This document shows, piece by piece, positions 8,059 to 15,898 of a stretch of 64,000 nucleotides of DNA; the first letter of the stretch is position 1; each line of letters starts with the position of its first letter. This stretch comes from Prauserella isguenensis. Its GTDB lineage: Bacteria > Actinomycetota > Actinomycetes > Mycobacteriales > Pseudonocardiaceae. Where the stretch lies: assembly GCF_014191605.1 (NCBI RefSeq), contig NZ_JACHWU010000001.1, positions 558,001-622,000 of the forward strand. Reading direction: 5' to 3'. The position numbers and the translations under genes were made by a program. The notes beneath the pieces are model-generated. The model worked only from the letters and a program-made list of their open reading frames with translations, was not told the origin of the DNA and ran no database searches.

Positions 8059-10026
8059 TCACTCTCCGCGGAAGTAGGCGCCCGCCGGTTTCCGGCCTTG
8101 GTGGTCCGGTCCGGCCTTCGGAAGCGGGTGGTCGCCGCCGTGGGCACGCTCGTCACCGTCGTCGAGACGTGGCGCGGGTTCGGAGGCCGACTTCCGGGCC
8201 TTGTCCCCGGGCTCCGGGGCGCTGCGGTCCGGGGCGCTGGCGCTGCGGTCCGGAGCCGCGGCGCTGTGGACGCCGGGGCGTTCGGTCGGCGGTTCGAACC
8301 CGCGTGCGCGGTCCCGTCGGGCGTCCGCGGCCTTCTCCGCCCACGCGTGCGCGAGGCGTTTCGCCACCGCCGCCTTGTCCTCTGCGGGCGCCTTGTTCAG
8401 CCCCGGCGCGGCTTCGGGTCCCGGCGCCTTGTTCGGCCCCGGCGCCCGGTCCGGTCCCGCGGCCTGTTCCCCGGCCGGGGCGCCGTTGCGCTGCCCGCGG
8501 CCGGCGTTGTCGTCGCCGTCGGTGCCGCCGTCGCCGCCCGCGCCCACGTCCGAGCGCGCCGTGCCTCCCGACCGATCGGAGCGGACGTTCACACCAGCAC
8601 CCCTGGGAGAGTCCGCAGTTCCACCGTCGGCTCCCCGCCGGGGACCGCGCTCGGCGCCGGGTTCGGGTTGCCCCGCGCGAGGCTGTCCTGCGCGAGGCTG
8701 GGGCTCGCTGCCGGCCCGGGGCGCGTTCCGAGGCTGCTTCGCACGAGCGGAGTGGCCGCGCTCGGACCCGGGCACGGAGTAATCGGTGTCGGCCATCGGG
8801 CCGCGCTCGTCGCCGTCGCCGTCGCCGGGCGCGCGGTCGTCCTGTGTCCCGTTGTCCCGCACGGCGTGGTTCGGAACGGCACCGTTCTGCGCACCGTCGT
8901 CGGCCACGGCACCCTCGGCGGCCTCGCCCCGCTCGTCGCGCGGGGGGCCGTCACGGTCGGCTTTGCGGTCGACCTCGGGGCCCACCGGTGGCGGTTCGAC
9001 GAGTTGCAGGTCGCCGCGCGGCCCGCCGTGCAGTCCGATCGTCTGGCGGCCGTCGTCGGACAGGTCCGCGACACCCGCCACACCCGCGGCGCCGACCGCG
9101 ACCGTCGAGGCGACCGCGAGCCCGACCTTCACGTGCCCGCCCAACGCAGCCAGACCACCAGCCGTGCCGGACACGGAACCCGCCGCCGACCCGGAGGCAC
9201 CGGCCGCGGACCCGGCCACCTCCGACACGACACCCGAGGCGGCACCGCCCCAGTTCGCGACCACACCGGCCGCGGGCACGAGCAACACCAGCACGCCGGC
9301 GTGCGAACGGAGCGAGGAGCAGACATCACGCAGCTCGTCGTGCGTCGACCGGCACGACGAGCACGCCGACAGGTGCGCTTTGACCTTGCGCGCCTCCGCC
9401 CCGGTGACGCTGCCCGCGGTGTAGCCGCCGAGCTTCTCGACGATGGTGCGGCAGCCGTTGGAGCTGCGCCCGGTCGCGAGATGTGCCTGCAGGTACGCGG
9501 CGCGCAGTCCGATCCGGGCTCGCCGGGCGAGCGCCGCCGTCGCGTTGGGGCTGAGACCGAACTCGGGCGCCACGTTCGCGGGCTGCACCCCTTCGACCTC
9601 TGTCTGCCACAGCACGGTGCGCCACCGCTCGGGCAGACTCGAGAACGCGCGCGTGATCAGTGACGCCTCGGCGGTCGAGCTCTGTGCGTCAGCGCCGCCG
9701 CCGACACGGGTCGTCAGTTCGTCGTCGCTGACCGGGACGTCGCGGCGGGCGGCCTGCCACTCCCACGTGACGCGACGCGCGACGGTCAACAGGTACGCGC
9801 GGACGTTGTCCCTCGGCCCGTTGCCGCGGCGGACCGCCTGCAACACCCTGAAGAACGTCTCCGCGGTGATGTCCTCCGCCTCGGACCCGTCCCGCGCGAT
9901 CCCGCGGGCGAGCCGTCGAACGGAAGCCACGTGGAGCTCGAAGAGCTCCCCGAACGCGTCGTCCTCCCCTTGACGCAGCCGTTCGAGCAACCTCGCCTCG
10001 TCGGTCGCGGTCACCGTGCGGTCCAT
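8059..10026 (-). CDS. ECF sigma factor fused to zinc finger, membrane segments and long disordered tail
   Basis: 655 residues, about three times the size of a normal ECF sigma factor. Sigma-70 region 2 is at about 25-95 (E-D-I-T-A-E-T-F-F-R) and region 4 at about 125-178. A zf-HC2-like motif follows, with C192, H218, C222 and C225, of the kind usually found in separate anti-sigma factors. Two hydrophobic stretches lie at about 243-257 and 299-320, and the remaining 330 residues are Gly/Pro/Asp/Arg-rich and disordered. No separate anti-sigma gene is adjacent. The layout suggests a membrane-tethered, self-inhibited sigma factor that must be released. That is inference, supported by known ECF groups with C-terminal extensions. 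Confidence 0.9.
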   Translation of the reverse strand: MDRTVTATDEARLLERLRQGEDDAFGELFELHVASVRRLARGIARDGSEAEDITAETFFRVLQAVRRGNGPRDNVRAYLLTVARRVTWEWQAARRDVPVSDDELTTRVGGGADAQSSTAEASLITRAFSSLPERWRTVLWQTEVEGVQPANVAPEFGLSPNATAALARRARIGLRAAYLQAHLATGRSSNGCRTIVEKLGGYTAGSVTGAEARKVKAHLSACSSCRSTHDELRDVCSSLRSHAGVLVLLVPAAGVVANWGGAASGVVSEVAGSAAGASGSAAGSVSGTAGGLAALGGHVKVGLAVASTVAVGAAGVAGVADLSDDGRQTIGLHGGPRGDLQLVEPPPVGPEVDRKADRDGPPRDERGEAAEGAVADDGAQNGAVPNHAVRDNGTQDDRAPGDGDGDERGPMADTDYSVPGSERGHSARAKQPRNAPRAGSEPQPRAGQPRAGQPEPGAERGPRRGADGGTADSPRGAGVNVRSDRSGGTARSDVGAGGDGGTDGDDNAGRGQRNGAPAGEQAAGPDRAPGPNKAPGPEAAPGLNKAPAEDKAAVAKRLAHAWAEKAADARRDRARGFEPPTERPGVHSAAAPDRSASAPDRSAPEPGDKARKSASEPAPRLDDGDERAHGGDHPLPKAGPDHQGRKPAGAYFRGE

Positions 10027-10244
10027 TCAGCCAGCCACCCCCTAAGGCCTGCCCTGACCCCCTCGTCACGTGCAGGCACCAGTTGAATGTTGAACACGAT
10101 ACGGAGAGTGGAGCCGTTACGTCACCCCTCTGCCAGGCCCCTGACGCCAACGTGTAAACTTCTCCACCGTAACCGGGAAGGCACGCTGGACCGGGGACAC
10201 CGACAACTACACATGCGGGTCCACCACATGCGGACCCAAGGCAT

Positions 10245-10317
10245 GCGGACGTAGCGCAGCTGGTAGCGCATCACCTTGCCAAGGTGAGGGTCGCGGGTTC
10301 GAGTCCCGTCGTCCGCT
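10245..10317 (+). tRNA. tRNA-Gly (anticodon GCC)
   Basis: 73 bases fold as a standard cloverleaf. The acceptor stem GCGGACG pairs with CGTCCGC, the discriminator is T at 10317, the D-arm contains AGCGCAGCTGGTAGCGCA, the anticodon loop is TTGCCAA with GCC, and the T-arm contains GGTTCGAGTCC. CCA is not encoded. A strong hairpin follows three bases later. Confidence 0.97.
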
Positions 10318-10320
10318 CCG

Positions 10321-10359
10321 AAGAAGAGGCCCCCGTGCAGTGCACGGGGGCCTCTTCTT
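10321..10359 (+). terminator. Strong hairpin terminator after tRNA-Gly
   Basis: A near-perfect inverted repeat with an 18-bp stem (arms beginning AAGAAGAGGCCCCCGTGC) and a three-base AGT loop, ending in CTTCTTG. There is only a short T-run. The position immediately after the tRNA supports termination of the tRNA transcript, and the symmetry could also stop transcripts from the other side. Confidence 0.85.
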
Positions 10360-10622
10360 GTGGTTCCCCCTGATCCCTCTGTTTCCCCTCGCCCGTGGTT
10401 TCCTGTGGCCCGATTCCCCCTCGAAACCGGGCCACGGGTCAGCGAACCTGCCGCCGGCACCGCGTTCGGCGTCGGGATCGTGCCGGGCGCTCCGCTGTGA
10501 CCATGCGTCCACGATGCCGCGACGGCGGGGGCGCGGGCTTCAGGGAAACCCCGCGATCGGGGTGGGTGAAACTACTCAGGTTTCGCGCGGCCCGCCGCGA
10601 GCCGAGGCGAGAACGAGCGCGG

Positions 10623-11177
10623 TTACTGCTCGCGCCACGCGAGCGGCGACAGGGTGAGCGCTGCGTCGGCGACCCGGCGGGCGGTGGTCGTAGTCAGGTT
10701 CCGCAGGGCGCTGTCGATCCACTCGCCCGTACCGGCGACACCGACGTCGCGGTATTCGACGGCCTGGAGCAGCATCTCGAGCTTGTCGGCGTCGCGGGCG
10801 CAGCGCGCTTCGGGGCTCGCCGCGGTCTCGTACTCGTCGACGGCGTGGCGCACGCTGTCGCGGGACGCGTCCGGCAGCGCGGACGTCTGGTCAGCGGTGA
10901 TCAGCCGCGGGTCGGGCTTGTCGACGTACGGTTTCGCCGAGTGGGGCAGGTCGCCGGTGCGGGTCTCCTGGGTGTCGTGCCACAGCGCGAGGTAGGCGGC
11001 ACGGTCCGGGTTCGCACCCTCCTCCGCGGCGAGCAGGCCCGCGAGCTGGGCGACGCGCATGGTGTGTTCGGCGACGGACTCCGGGTCCCGCACGCCCGCC
11101 TGCCACCAACCGGCCCGCCGGATGCGCTTGAGCACGCCGAGTTCGTACCCGAACGCCGCGATCCGATCACCGGTCAT
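10623..11177 (-). CDS. HD-domain hydrolase (YfbR/HDDC2-like 5'-nucleotidase)
   Basis: 184 residues from ATG 11177, which has GGGGAGG about 10 bases upstream. Longer in-frame readings lack a site and cross a terminator. Metal-binding residues follow the HD pattern: H in V-A-E-H-T-M-R, H-D in L-A-L-W-H-D-T-Q-E-T-R-T-G-D, and a distant D in C-A-R-D-A-D-K-L-E. This matches YfbR/HDDC2 phosphohydrolases, which dephosphorylate deoxynucleoside monophosphates. The substrate here is not proven. The gene stands alone on the minus strand. Confidence 0.88.
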   Translation of the reverse strand: MTGDRIAAFGYELGVLKRIRRAGWWQAGVRDPESVAEHTMRVAQLAGLLAAEEGANPDRAAYLALWHDTQETRTGDLPHSAKPYVDKPDPRLITADQTSALPDASRDSVRHAVDEYETAASPEARCARDADKLEMLLQAVEYRDVGVAGTGEWIDSALRNLTTTTARRVADAALTLSPLAWREQ

Positions 11178-11261
11178 GGTCCGCGGAACCTCCCCTGTCG
11201 TGTCGTCTGCGCCGAGACTAGCGAAAGCCGGCCGCGTCCCACGTAGCCCCGGCTGCGGACA

Positions 11262-11300
11262 GAAAAAGACCCGGCCCCTCGAAAGCGAGAGAACCGGGTG
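11262..11300 (-). terminator. Rho-independent terminator behind the NYN mini-gene
   Basis: On the minus strand CCCGG-TT-CTCTCG, loop CTTT, CGAGGG-G-CCGGG forms a stem followed by TCTTTTTC, a textbook intrinsic terminator. It lies 40 bases after the stop of the 44-codon frame at 11341-11475 and before the HD-hydrolase start. Confidence 0.82.
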
Positions 11301-11340
11301 GTATGTGCATGTGCCCCTCGTACAACCACCGGAGCGGTTG

Positions 11341-11475
11341 TCACCACCCCACCGGCTTGGATACACCGGCGACGGGATCAGGCAGTTGATGCGCGAAGAA
11401 ACGGGCTCCGTAATAGACGTTGAAAGCGTCCACGTGGACACCGGTCCGCATCGACTCGCCAGCCGAATCGCTCAT
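11341..11475 (-). CDS. 44-residue truncated NYN-domain mini-protein
   Basis: Residues 9-25 (M-R-T-G-V-H-V-D-A-F-N-V-Y-Y-G-A-R) closely resemble the opening strand of NYN (PIN-like) RNase domains, usually R-x-G-V-Y-V-D-G-F-N-L-Y-Y. NYN domains normally extend 150 residues or more, but a TGA stops this frame after 44 codons and only the first acidic active-site residue remains. A rho-independent terminator follows, which shows a transcription unit boundary. It is probably a degraded NYN gene, or possibly a small protein that is still expressed. Confidence 0.6.
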   Translation of the reverse strand: MSDSAGESMRTGVHVDAFNVYYGARFFAHQLPDPVAGVSKPVGW

Positions 11476-11546
11476 CGTGGAACCTTAACGACCACACCCG
11501 ACAAGTCACCCAACACAGGCCCCCGCGCGGGACGAGCGCTCAGCGG

Positions 11547-11801
11547 GTGACCGGCTCGCGCAGCAACGCGACGGTCGACGCGGCGGGAAGCGGCCGTCCA
11601 CACGAGCGGGCCCGACAAGCCTCCCAGCGGGTCGATCCGGACGGACTGCGGTTCGCAGCCACCCGAGGCGAACCCTACGGCGTGGACTTCACCGCGCCGA
11701 TCCCGATCGGGCAGATGAACCATCTGCACCACAACGTGCTGCCGGAAGCCAAGGACACGCACTCGGATCTGCTGCCGTTCCTCGGACGCGACGACACCTG
11801 A
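11547..11801 (+). CDS. Hypothetical 84-residue protein, possibly a gene fragment
   Basis: GTG at 11547 opens an 84-codon frame with the strong third-position GC of real genes here, especially in its second half (D-G-L-R-F-A-A-T-R-G-E-P-Y-G-V-D-F-T). That half looks like a folded domain piece, whereas the first 30 residues look random. I recognise no family. It lies between the NYN fragment and the reductase gene (opposite strand, stop 8 bp away). It could be the C-terminal remnant of a larger gene. Confidence 0.4.
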   Translation: MTGSRSNATVDAAGSGRPHERARQASQRVDPDGLRFAATRGEPYGVDFTAPIPIGQMNHLHHNVLPEAKDTHSDLLPFLGRDDT

Positions 11802-11808
11802 GCCCGAG

Positions 11809-12384
11809 TCACGCTCCGGTCGACGGTCGTTTCGGGCGGTAGACGCGGCCGAAGCTGCGGGGGCTGTCGTCGTAGATGTCGACGAGTTCCCAGTCGACCC
11901 TGCGGCCACCGGCGACCTCGAAGATCCGCACGCCGTCGCCGAGGAACACCGGCGCCACGAAGACCTGCATCTCATCGATCAGGTCGTGCTCCAGCGCCTG
12001 CCTGGCGATGTCTGCGCTGATGATCTGGACGTCGGCATCCCCAGCGATCTCCTGCGCCCGGCGGACCGCTTCGACGACGTCGCAGTTCAGGGCGGTGACG
12101 TCCGGGTCGTCGGCGAGTTCCTCCGGACGGTGCGTCAGGACGAACTCGGTTCCGGACCACGCGCCGCCGTAGGGCTCGGACGTGAGCTCGTCCCGGTCTC
12201 CGCGCTGGGACTGCGCAGCGTCGTAGCCGTCGCGGCCGGAGATGATGACCGCGACCTCACCCGCCATACGTTCGATCGTGCCGTCGGCCAGCGATTCCGC
12301 CGCCGACATCCAGCTCATGTCGTGTCCGGGGCCCGCGATGAACCCGTCGATCGAACACGTGAATCCCCAGGCGACCTTGCCCAT
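11809..12384 (-). CDS. RibD C-terminal / dihydrofolate-reductase-fold oxidoreductase
   Basis: 191 residues from ATG 12384, preceded by GGGAGCTGAG. An ATG four codons upstream lacks a site. The protein has the RibD_C/YyaP-like fold: W-G-F-T-C-S-I-D-G-F-I-A-G at the N-terminus, V-I-I-S-G-R-D-G-Y and D-V-Q-I-I-S-A-D-I-A-R-Q-A-L in the middle, and V-A-P-V-F-L-G-D-G-V-R-I-F-E near the C-terminus. Such proteins use NAD(P)H. The substrate is unknown, and neither folate nor riboflavin genes are adjacent. Confidence 0.85.
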   Translation of the reverse strand: MGKVAWGFTCSIDGFIAGPGHDMSWMSAAESLADGTIERMAGEVAVIISGRDGYDAAQSQRGDRDELTSEPYGGAWSGTEFVLTHRPEELADDPDVTALNCDVVEAVRRAQEIAGDADVQIISADIARQALEHDLIDEMQVFVAPVFLGDGVRIFEVAGGRRVDWELVDIYDDSPRSFGRVYRPKRPSTGA

Positions 12385-12435
12385 CTCAGCTCCCATGCCG
12401 TGGTTCCACAAGACCACGGAAGTTAGTGGCACACC

Positions 12436-12503
12436 CCGACAATTCCGGTGCGGCGACAGTCCGGCGGGGGCGACAGTCCGGTGGGGGCGACAGTCCGGTG
12501 GGA
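12436..12503. repeat. 17-bp tandem repeat, about four copies
   Basis: Three near-identical 17-mers GCGACAGTCCGGYGGGG/A at 12453, 12470 and 12487, preceded by one degenerate copy (CCGACAATTCCGGTGCG at 12436) and followed by a partial one. The array lies in the divergent spacer between the RibD-like gene (minus, start 12384) and the two-TM protein (plus, start 12615), so it may affect either promoter. Confidence 0.8.
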
Positions 12504-12614
12504 ACGCAGTCCGTCCTGCGACACGAGCGGCACCACCGAACGACCACCGCGGAACCACCGGCCGGTCTCATCCTGCTCCCGCCGCCTGTCATGCCTGGCG
12601 AGGAGGGATGTCCG

Positions 12615-13148
12615 TTGAACGCTCACGCGCGCTACACGCGATACGTCAACGCACGGCTCATCAAGGAACGCGCGCAGGCCGTGGGGGTGACGGTCGTCGG
12701 CGTCGGCATGATCGTCCTCGGGATCATCGCGCTGAACGACGACGACGTCACGTGCGGCGGGCAGACCATGGAGCAGGGCGAGGTCTGCGAGTCGACCAGG
12801 AACGGCGAGACCACCGCCGAACGCGACTACGCGGCCCAGTCCGAGGAGAACACCCTCACCGGCTGGTTGCTCGCGGGCGGCGGAGCGGCGATGGTCGCAG
12901 GCGGCGGGTTCTGGACGGCCGCAGCGTTCGCGAGAAAGAAGCGCGTCACCGTCGACGAGGCCGCCGCCGGTCTCACACCTGCCACCGTGGTGGCGGCTCG
13001 CCGTTCCGGCGGCACGCAGCAGGCTCCGCCGTACCGACCCGGGCCTCCGCAGCCACCTCCGGGGTTCGCGGGCCAGCACCCGCCGGACGACGGCCGGGCC
13101 GCGAACGGCATGTGGCAACCCGGCGGACCACAGCACCCGTTCCGCTGA
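12615..13148 (+). CDS. Two-TM protein of unknown function with Pro-rich tail
   Basis: 177 residues. TTG at 12615 is taken as start because AGGAGGG sits 7 bases before it. The protein has an N-terminal helix-rich polar part, a membrane helix at about 24-41, a polar loop with two Cys (D-D-V-T-C-G-G and E-V-C-E-S) that could form a disulfide outside the cell, a second Gly/Ala-rich helix at about 80-100, and a Pro/Gly/Gln-rich cytoplasmic tail. No family is recognised. It lies upstream of a P-loop gene on the same strand, with a 102-bp gap. Confidence 0.7.
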   Translation: MNAHARYTRYVNARLIKERAQAVGVTVVGVGMIVLGIIALNDDDVTCGGQTMEQGEVCESTRNGETTAERDYAAQSEENTLTGWLLAGGGAAMVAGGGFWTAAAFARKKRVTVDEAAAGLTPATVVAARRSGGTQQAPPYRPGPPQPPPGFAGQHPPDDGRAANGMWQPGGPQHPFR

Positions 13149-13250
13149 CGACTGTTCCCGGGGCCGACTCCACCGCGAGGGCCTGTACTGTGCGGAACCC
13201 GTGAATGCCGGGACCGCGGAACATCCGCCCACGCGGATCGTTGACCGCAC

Positions 13251-13799
13251 ATGCTGCGGATGACGGTCGAGCCGACAGCCCTGGTGGTGATCGCGGGACT
13301 GCCGGGCTCGGGCAAGAGCACGTTGTTGCGCAGCGTCGAATCGGACACACCGTTCCTCGTGCTCGATTCGGACACCACCCGCGACCGGTTCGCGGACCGG
13401 CTGCCCGCGGGCGTGCCGTACGTCTGCTACCGGCCCGTGGTGCACCTGGTCCATCGGCTGTTGGTCAGCGTCGTCGTCCTGAGTGACCGGGGAACGGTCG
13501 TGGTGCACGACCCGGCGACCGGTGTGCCGACGCGCGCGTGGCTGGTCCTGCTCGGCGTGCTGAGCGGGCGGCCGCGACACTTCCTGTGGGTCGAATGCCC
13601 GCCCGACGACGCGGCCGCGGGCCAGCGCGCGCGGGGCCGCGTACTGCGCAAAGGCTCGTTCGCCCGCCACCTGCGGCGACTGCCGCGGGTCCACGCCGCC
13701 CTGCGCACCGGCCCGCGCGGCTGGCACACCACCACCGTCGTCGACCGCGACGCCGCAGTCGGGGGTCTGCAGCTGCGGGCACGCCGTGCGATGTCCTAG
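13251..13799 (+). CDS. P-loop ATP/GTP-binding protein (small kinase-like)
   Basis: 182 residues. A Walker A motif G-L-P-G-S-G-K-S-T lies at about residue 16-24 and a V-L-D-S-D-T-T-R-D-R-F motif follows, as in small AAA/zeta-toxin-like or gluconate-kinase-like phosphotransferases. Later parts are Arg-rich, with R-A-R-G-R-V-L-R-K-G-S-F a possible lid. The substrate is unknown. Starts at 13251 and 13260 are both possible and neither has a clear ribosome site. The TAG stop shares the palindrome CTAG with the convergent tctA-like gene. Confidence 0.72.
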   Translation: MLRMTVEPTALVVIAGLPGSGKSTLLRSVESDTPFLVLDSDTTRDRFADRLPAGVPYVCYRPVVHLVHRLLVSVVVLSDRGTVVVHDPATGVPTRAWLVLLGVLSGRPRHFLWVECPPDDAAAGQRARGRVLRKGSFARHLRRLPRVHAALRTGPRGWHTTTVVDRDAAVGGLQLRARRAMS

Positions 13800-15307
13800 C
13801 TCACGCCTGTCCGCTCCTGCCGCCTGCGCACGGTCTTCACAGTCGGTCCCGCGATCAGCGCGACGACGAGCAATCCGTACAGCACCAGCGCGATCGGGCT
13901 GGCGAACAACACTCCGACGTCGCCCTGGCTGATCGCCATGGCGCGGCGCAGTTCCGTCTCCGCCAACGGTCCGAGGATTACGCCGATCAGCACCGGTGCG
14001 ATCGGAAAACCGTGCCGCCGCAACAGGAAACCGAGCGCGCCGACGGCGTACAGCAGCACGACGTCGACGACCGAACTCTTCGCCGTGTACACGCCGAGCG
14101 TGGCGAACACGACGATGCCGGCGTAGAGGTAGTTGCGCGGAATCCGGAGAAGTTTCGCCCAGATCGGCGCGAACGGCAGGTTGATGAGCAACAGGATCAC
14201 GCTGCCGATGAACAGGCTCGCGAGCAGTGCCCAGATCAGCTCCGATTCCTCGGTGAACAACAGCGGACCGGGCTGCATGCCGTACTGCTGGAACGCACCG
14301 AGCATGATCGCGGCGGTCGCCGACGTCGGCAGTCCCAGGCCGAGCAGCGGCACCAGCGAGGTGGCCGTGGTGGCGTTGTTGGCCGCCTCCGGTCCCGCGA
14401 CGCCCTCGATCGCGCCGTTGCCGAACTCGCTGTCGCCCCGGCGTTGCGCCAGGTTGCGCTCCGCGCCGTAGGACAGGAACGTCGGGATCTCGGAACCGCC
14501 CGCGGGGATGATGCCGAACGGGACGCCGAGGGCCGTCCCGCGCAGCCACGGCCGCCACGAGCGTCCCCAGTCGCGACGCGACATCCACGGCCGTCCCGGC
14601 GTGACCGTCTGCGTGGCGGGCGTCTTGTGCGCGGTCGACGCCACGTACAGCACCTCACCGATCGCGAGCAGTCCGACGGTGACGACGACGATGCTGATGC
14701 CGTCGAGCAGCTGCGGCGATCCGAAGGTGAACCGCACCGCGCCGGACTGTTCGTCGATACCGACCAGTGCGATCGTCAACCCGAGCCCCAGCGAGGTGAG
14801 GCCGCGCAGTTTGTTGCCGGACACGATCGCCGCCGTCGCGACGAAGGCGAAGATCGCCAGCGCGAAGAAGTCGGCCGGGCCGAAGCTGACCGCGAGATCC
14901 ACCATCACCGGCGAGAAGAACACCACGAGCGTCACGGCGATGATGCTGGCGACGAACGACCCGATCACCGCGGCTGCGAGTCCCTGCGGCGCGCGGCCGT
15001 TCTTGGCCATGGGGAAGCCTTCGAAGGCGGTGACCATCGACGAGCTCTGGCCGGGTGTGTTCAGCAGGATCGCGGTCGTCGCGCCGCCGAACTGGCCTCC
15101 GAAGTAGACACCCGCGAACATGATGAACGCGCCGGTGGGTTCCAACGTGAACGTCAGCGGCACCAGCAGTGCGACCGCCATGGCCGTGCCGAGACCGGGC
15201 AGCACGCCGACGGCCGTGCCGAGCACGACGCCGATCAGGCACCACAGCAGGTTCTCCGGCGTGAGCGCCTCGGCGAACCCGCTGCCGAGCAGCGACAGGG
15301 TTTCCAC
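13796..15307 (-). CDS. tctA: Tripartite tricarboxylate transporter large permease TctA
   Basis: 503 residues, about 11-12 membrane segments. Family hallmarks are G-V-L-P-G-L-G near residue 35 and [18 protein letters not shown] near 70-87. It forms the main channel of a TctABC secondary transporter that works with a periplasmic binding protein. GTG 15307 directly follows the TctB stop (TGA-GTG), so the two are translationally coupled. The order C-B-A is conserved. Confidence 0.95.
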   Translation of the reverse strand: METLSLLGSGFAEALTPENLLWCLIGVVLGTAVGVLPGLGTAMAVALLVPLTFTLEPTGAFIMFAGVYFGGQFGGATTAILLNTPGQSSSMVTAFEGFPMAKNGRAPQGLAAAVIGSFVASIIAVTLVVFFSPVMVDLAVSFGPADFFALAIFAFVATAAIVSGNKLRGLTSLGLGLTIALVGIDEQSGAVRFTFGSPQLLDGISIVVVTVGLLAIGEVLYVASTAHKTPATQTVTPGRPWMSRRDWGRSWRPWLRGTALGVPFGIIPAGGSEIPTFLSYGAERNLAQRRGDSEFGNGAIEGVAGPEAANNATTATSLVPLLGLGLPTSATAAIMLGAFQQYGMQPGPLLFTEESELIWALLASLFIGSVILLLINLPFAPIWAKLLRIPRNYLYAGIVVFATLGVYTAKSSVVDVVLLYAVGALGFLLRRHGFPIAPVLIGVILGPLAETELRRAMAISQGDVGVLFASPIALVLYGLLVVALIAGPTVKTVRRRQERTGVS

Positions 15308-15898
15308 TCAGACCACCGCCCCGAGGATGCCGGCGGGCAGCGACATGCCCAGTCCCGCGGAGAAGGCCAGCTGCGCCACCGACGACATCACGAACGCCAC
15401 GCCGAGATCGCGCAGCACGTTGCGACCGCCGAGCGCGTAGGACACGCCGAAGAACAGGCCCGCACCGGCGATCAGCCATCCCAGCGGTTCGAGCAACACC
15501 ACGTGCAGCACCAGCGTCGCGGCCACCAGGCCGAACGGTTTCCAGTCGATCGCGGGCGGAACGTCCGATTCGGACGCCGCCTCGCCCCGACCGGCGGCAC
15601 CGTCGGCCACGTCGTCGGCGTCGGCCTTGTGCGTGTCGGTGGTGCCGACAGCGGCCGTGTCGGCGGGAGCCCCGCGAAGGTGCTGCACGACGAGCAGTGC
15701 ACTCAGCACGAGCAGCAGCCCGGAGACGATGTACGGGAAGAACTGCGGGCCGAGGAAGGCGCCGTTGTCGGGGACGTCCATCGTCACCGTGCGGACGCCC
15801 ACGACGACACCGATGACGGCGACCGTGCCGGCGACGAGCAGCTCGCCCCGCGGTTTACGGCCACGCGCAGTGCTCCGTGGAGTTGTCGTGGTCGTCAT
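15308..15898 (-). CDS. tctB: Tripartite tricarboxylate transporter small permease TctB
   Basis: 196 residues, ATG at 15898 overlapping the TctC stop by ATGA. Four hydrophobic segments (about 18-36, 50-70, 118-140, 165-190) surround a polar Asp/Ala-rich insert of about 40 residues, as expected for TctB (DUF1468). It is the small membrane subunit that pairs with TctA. Confidence 0.92.
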   Translation of the reverse strand: MTTTTTPRSTARGRKPRGELLVAGTVAVIGVVVGVRTVTMDVPDNGAFLGPQFFPYIVSGLLLVLSALLVVQHLRGAPADTAAVGTTDTHKADADDVADGAAGRGEAASESDVPPAIDWKPFGLVAATLVLHVVLLEPLGWLIAGAGLFFGVSYALGGRNVLRDLGVAFVMSSVAQLAFSAGLGMSLPAGILGAVV

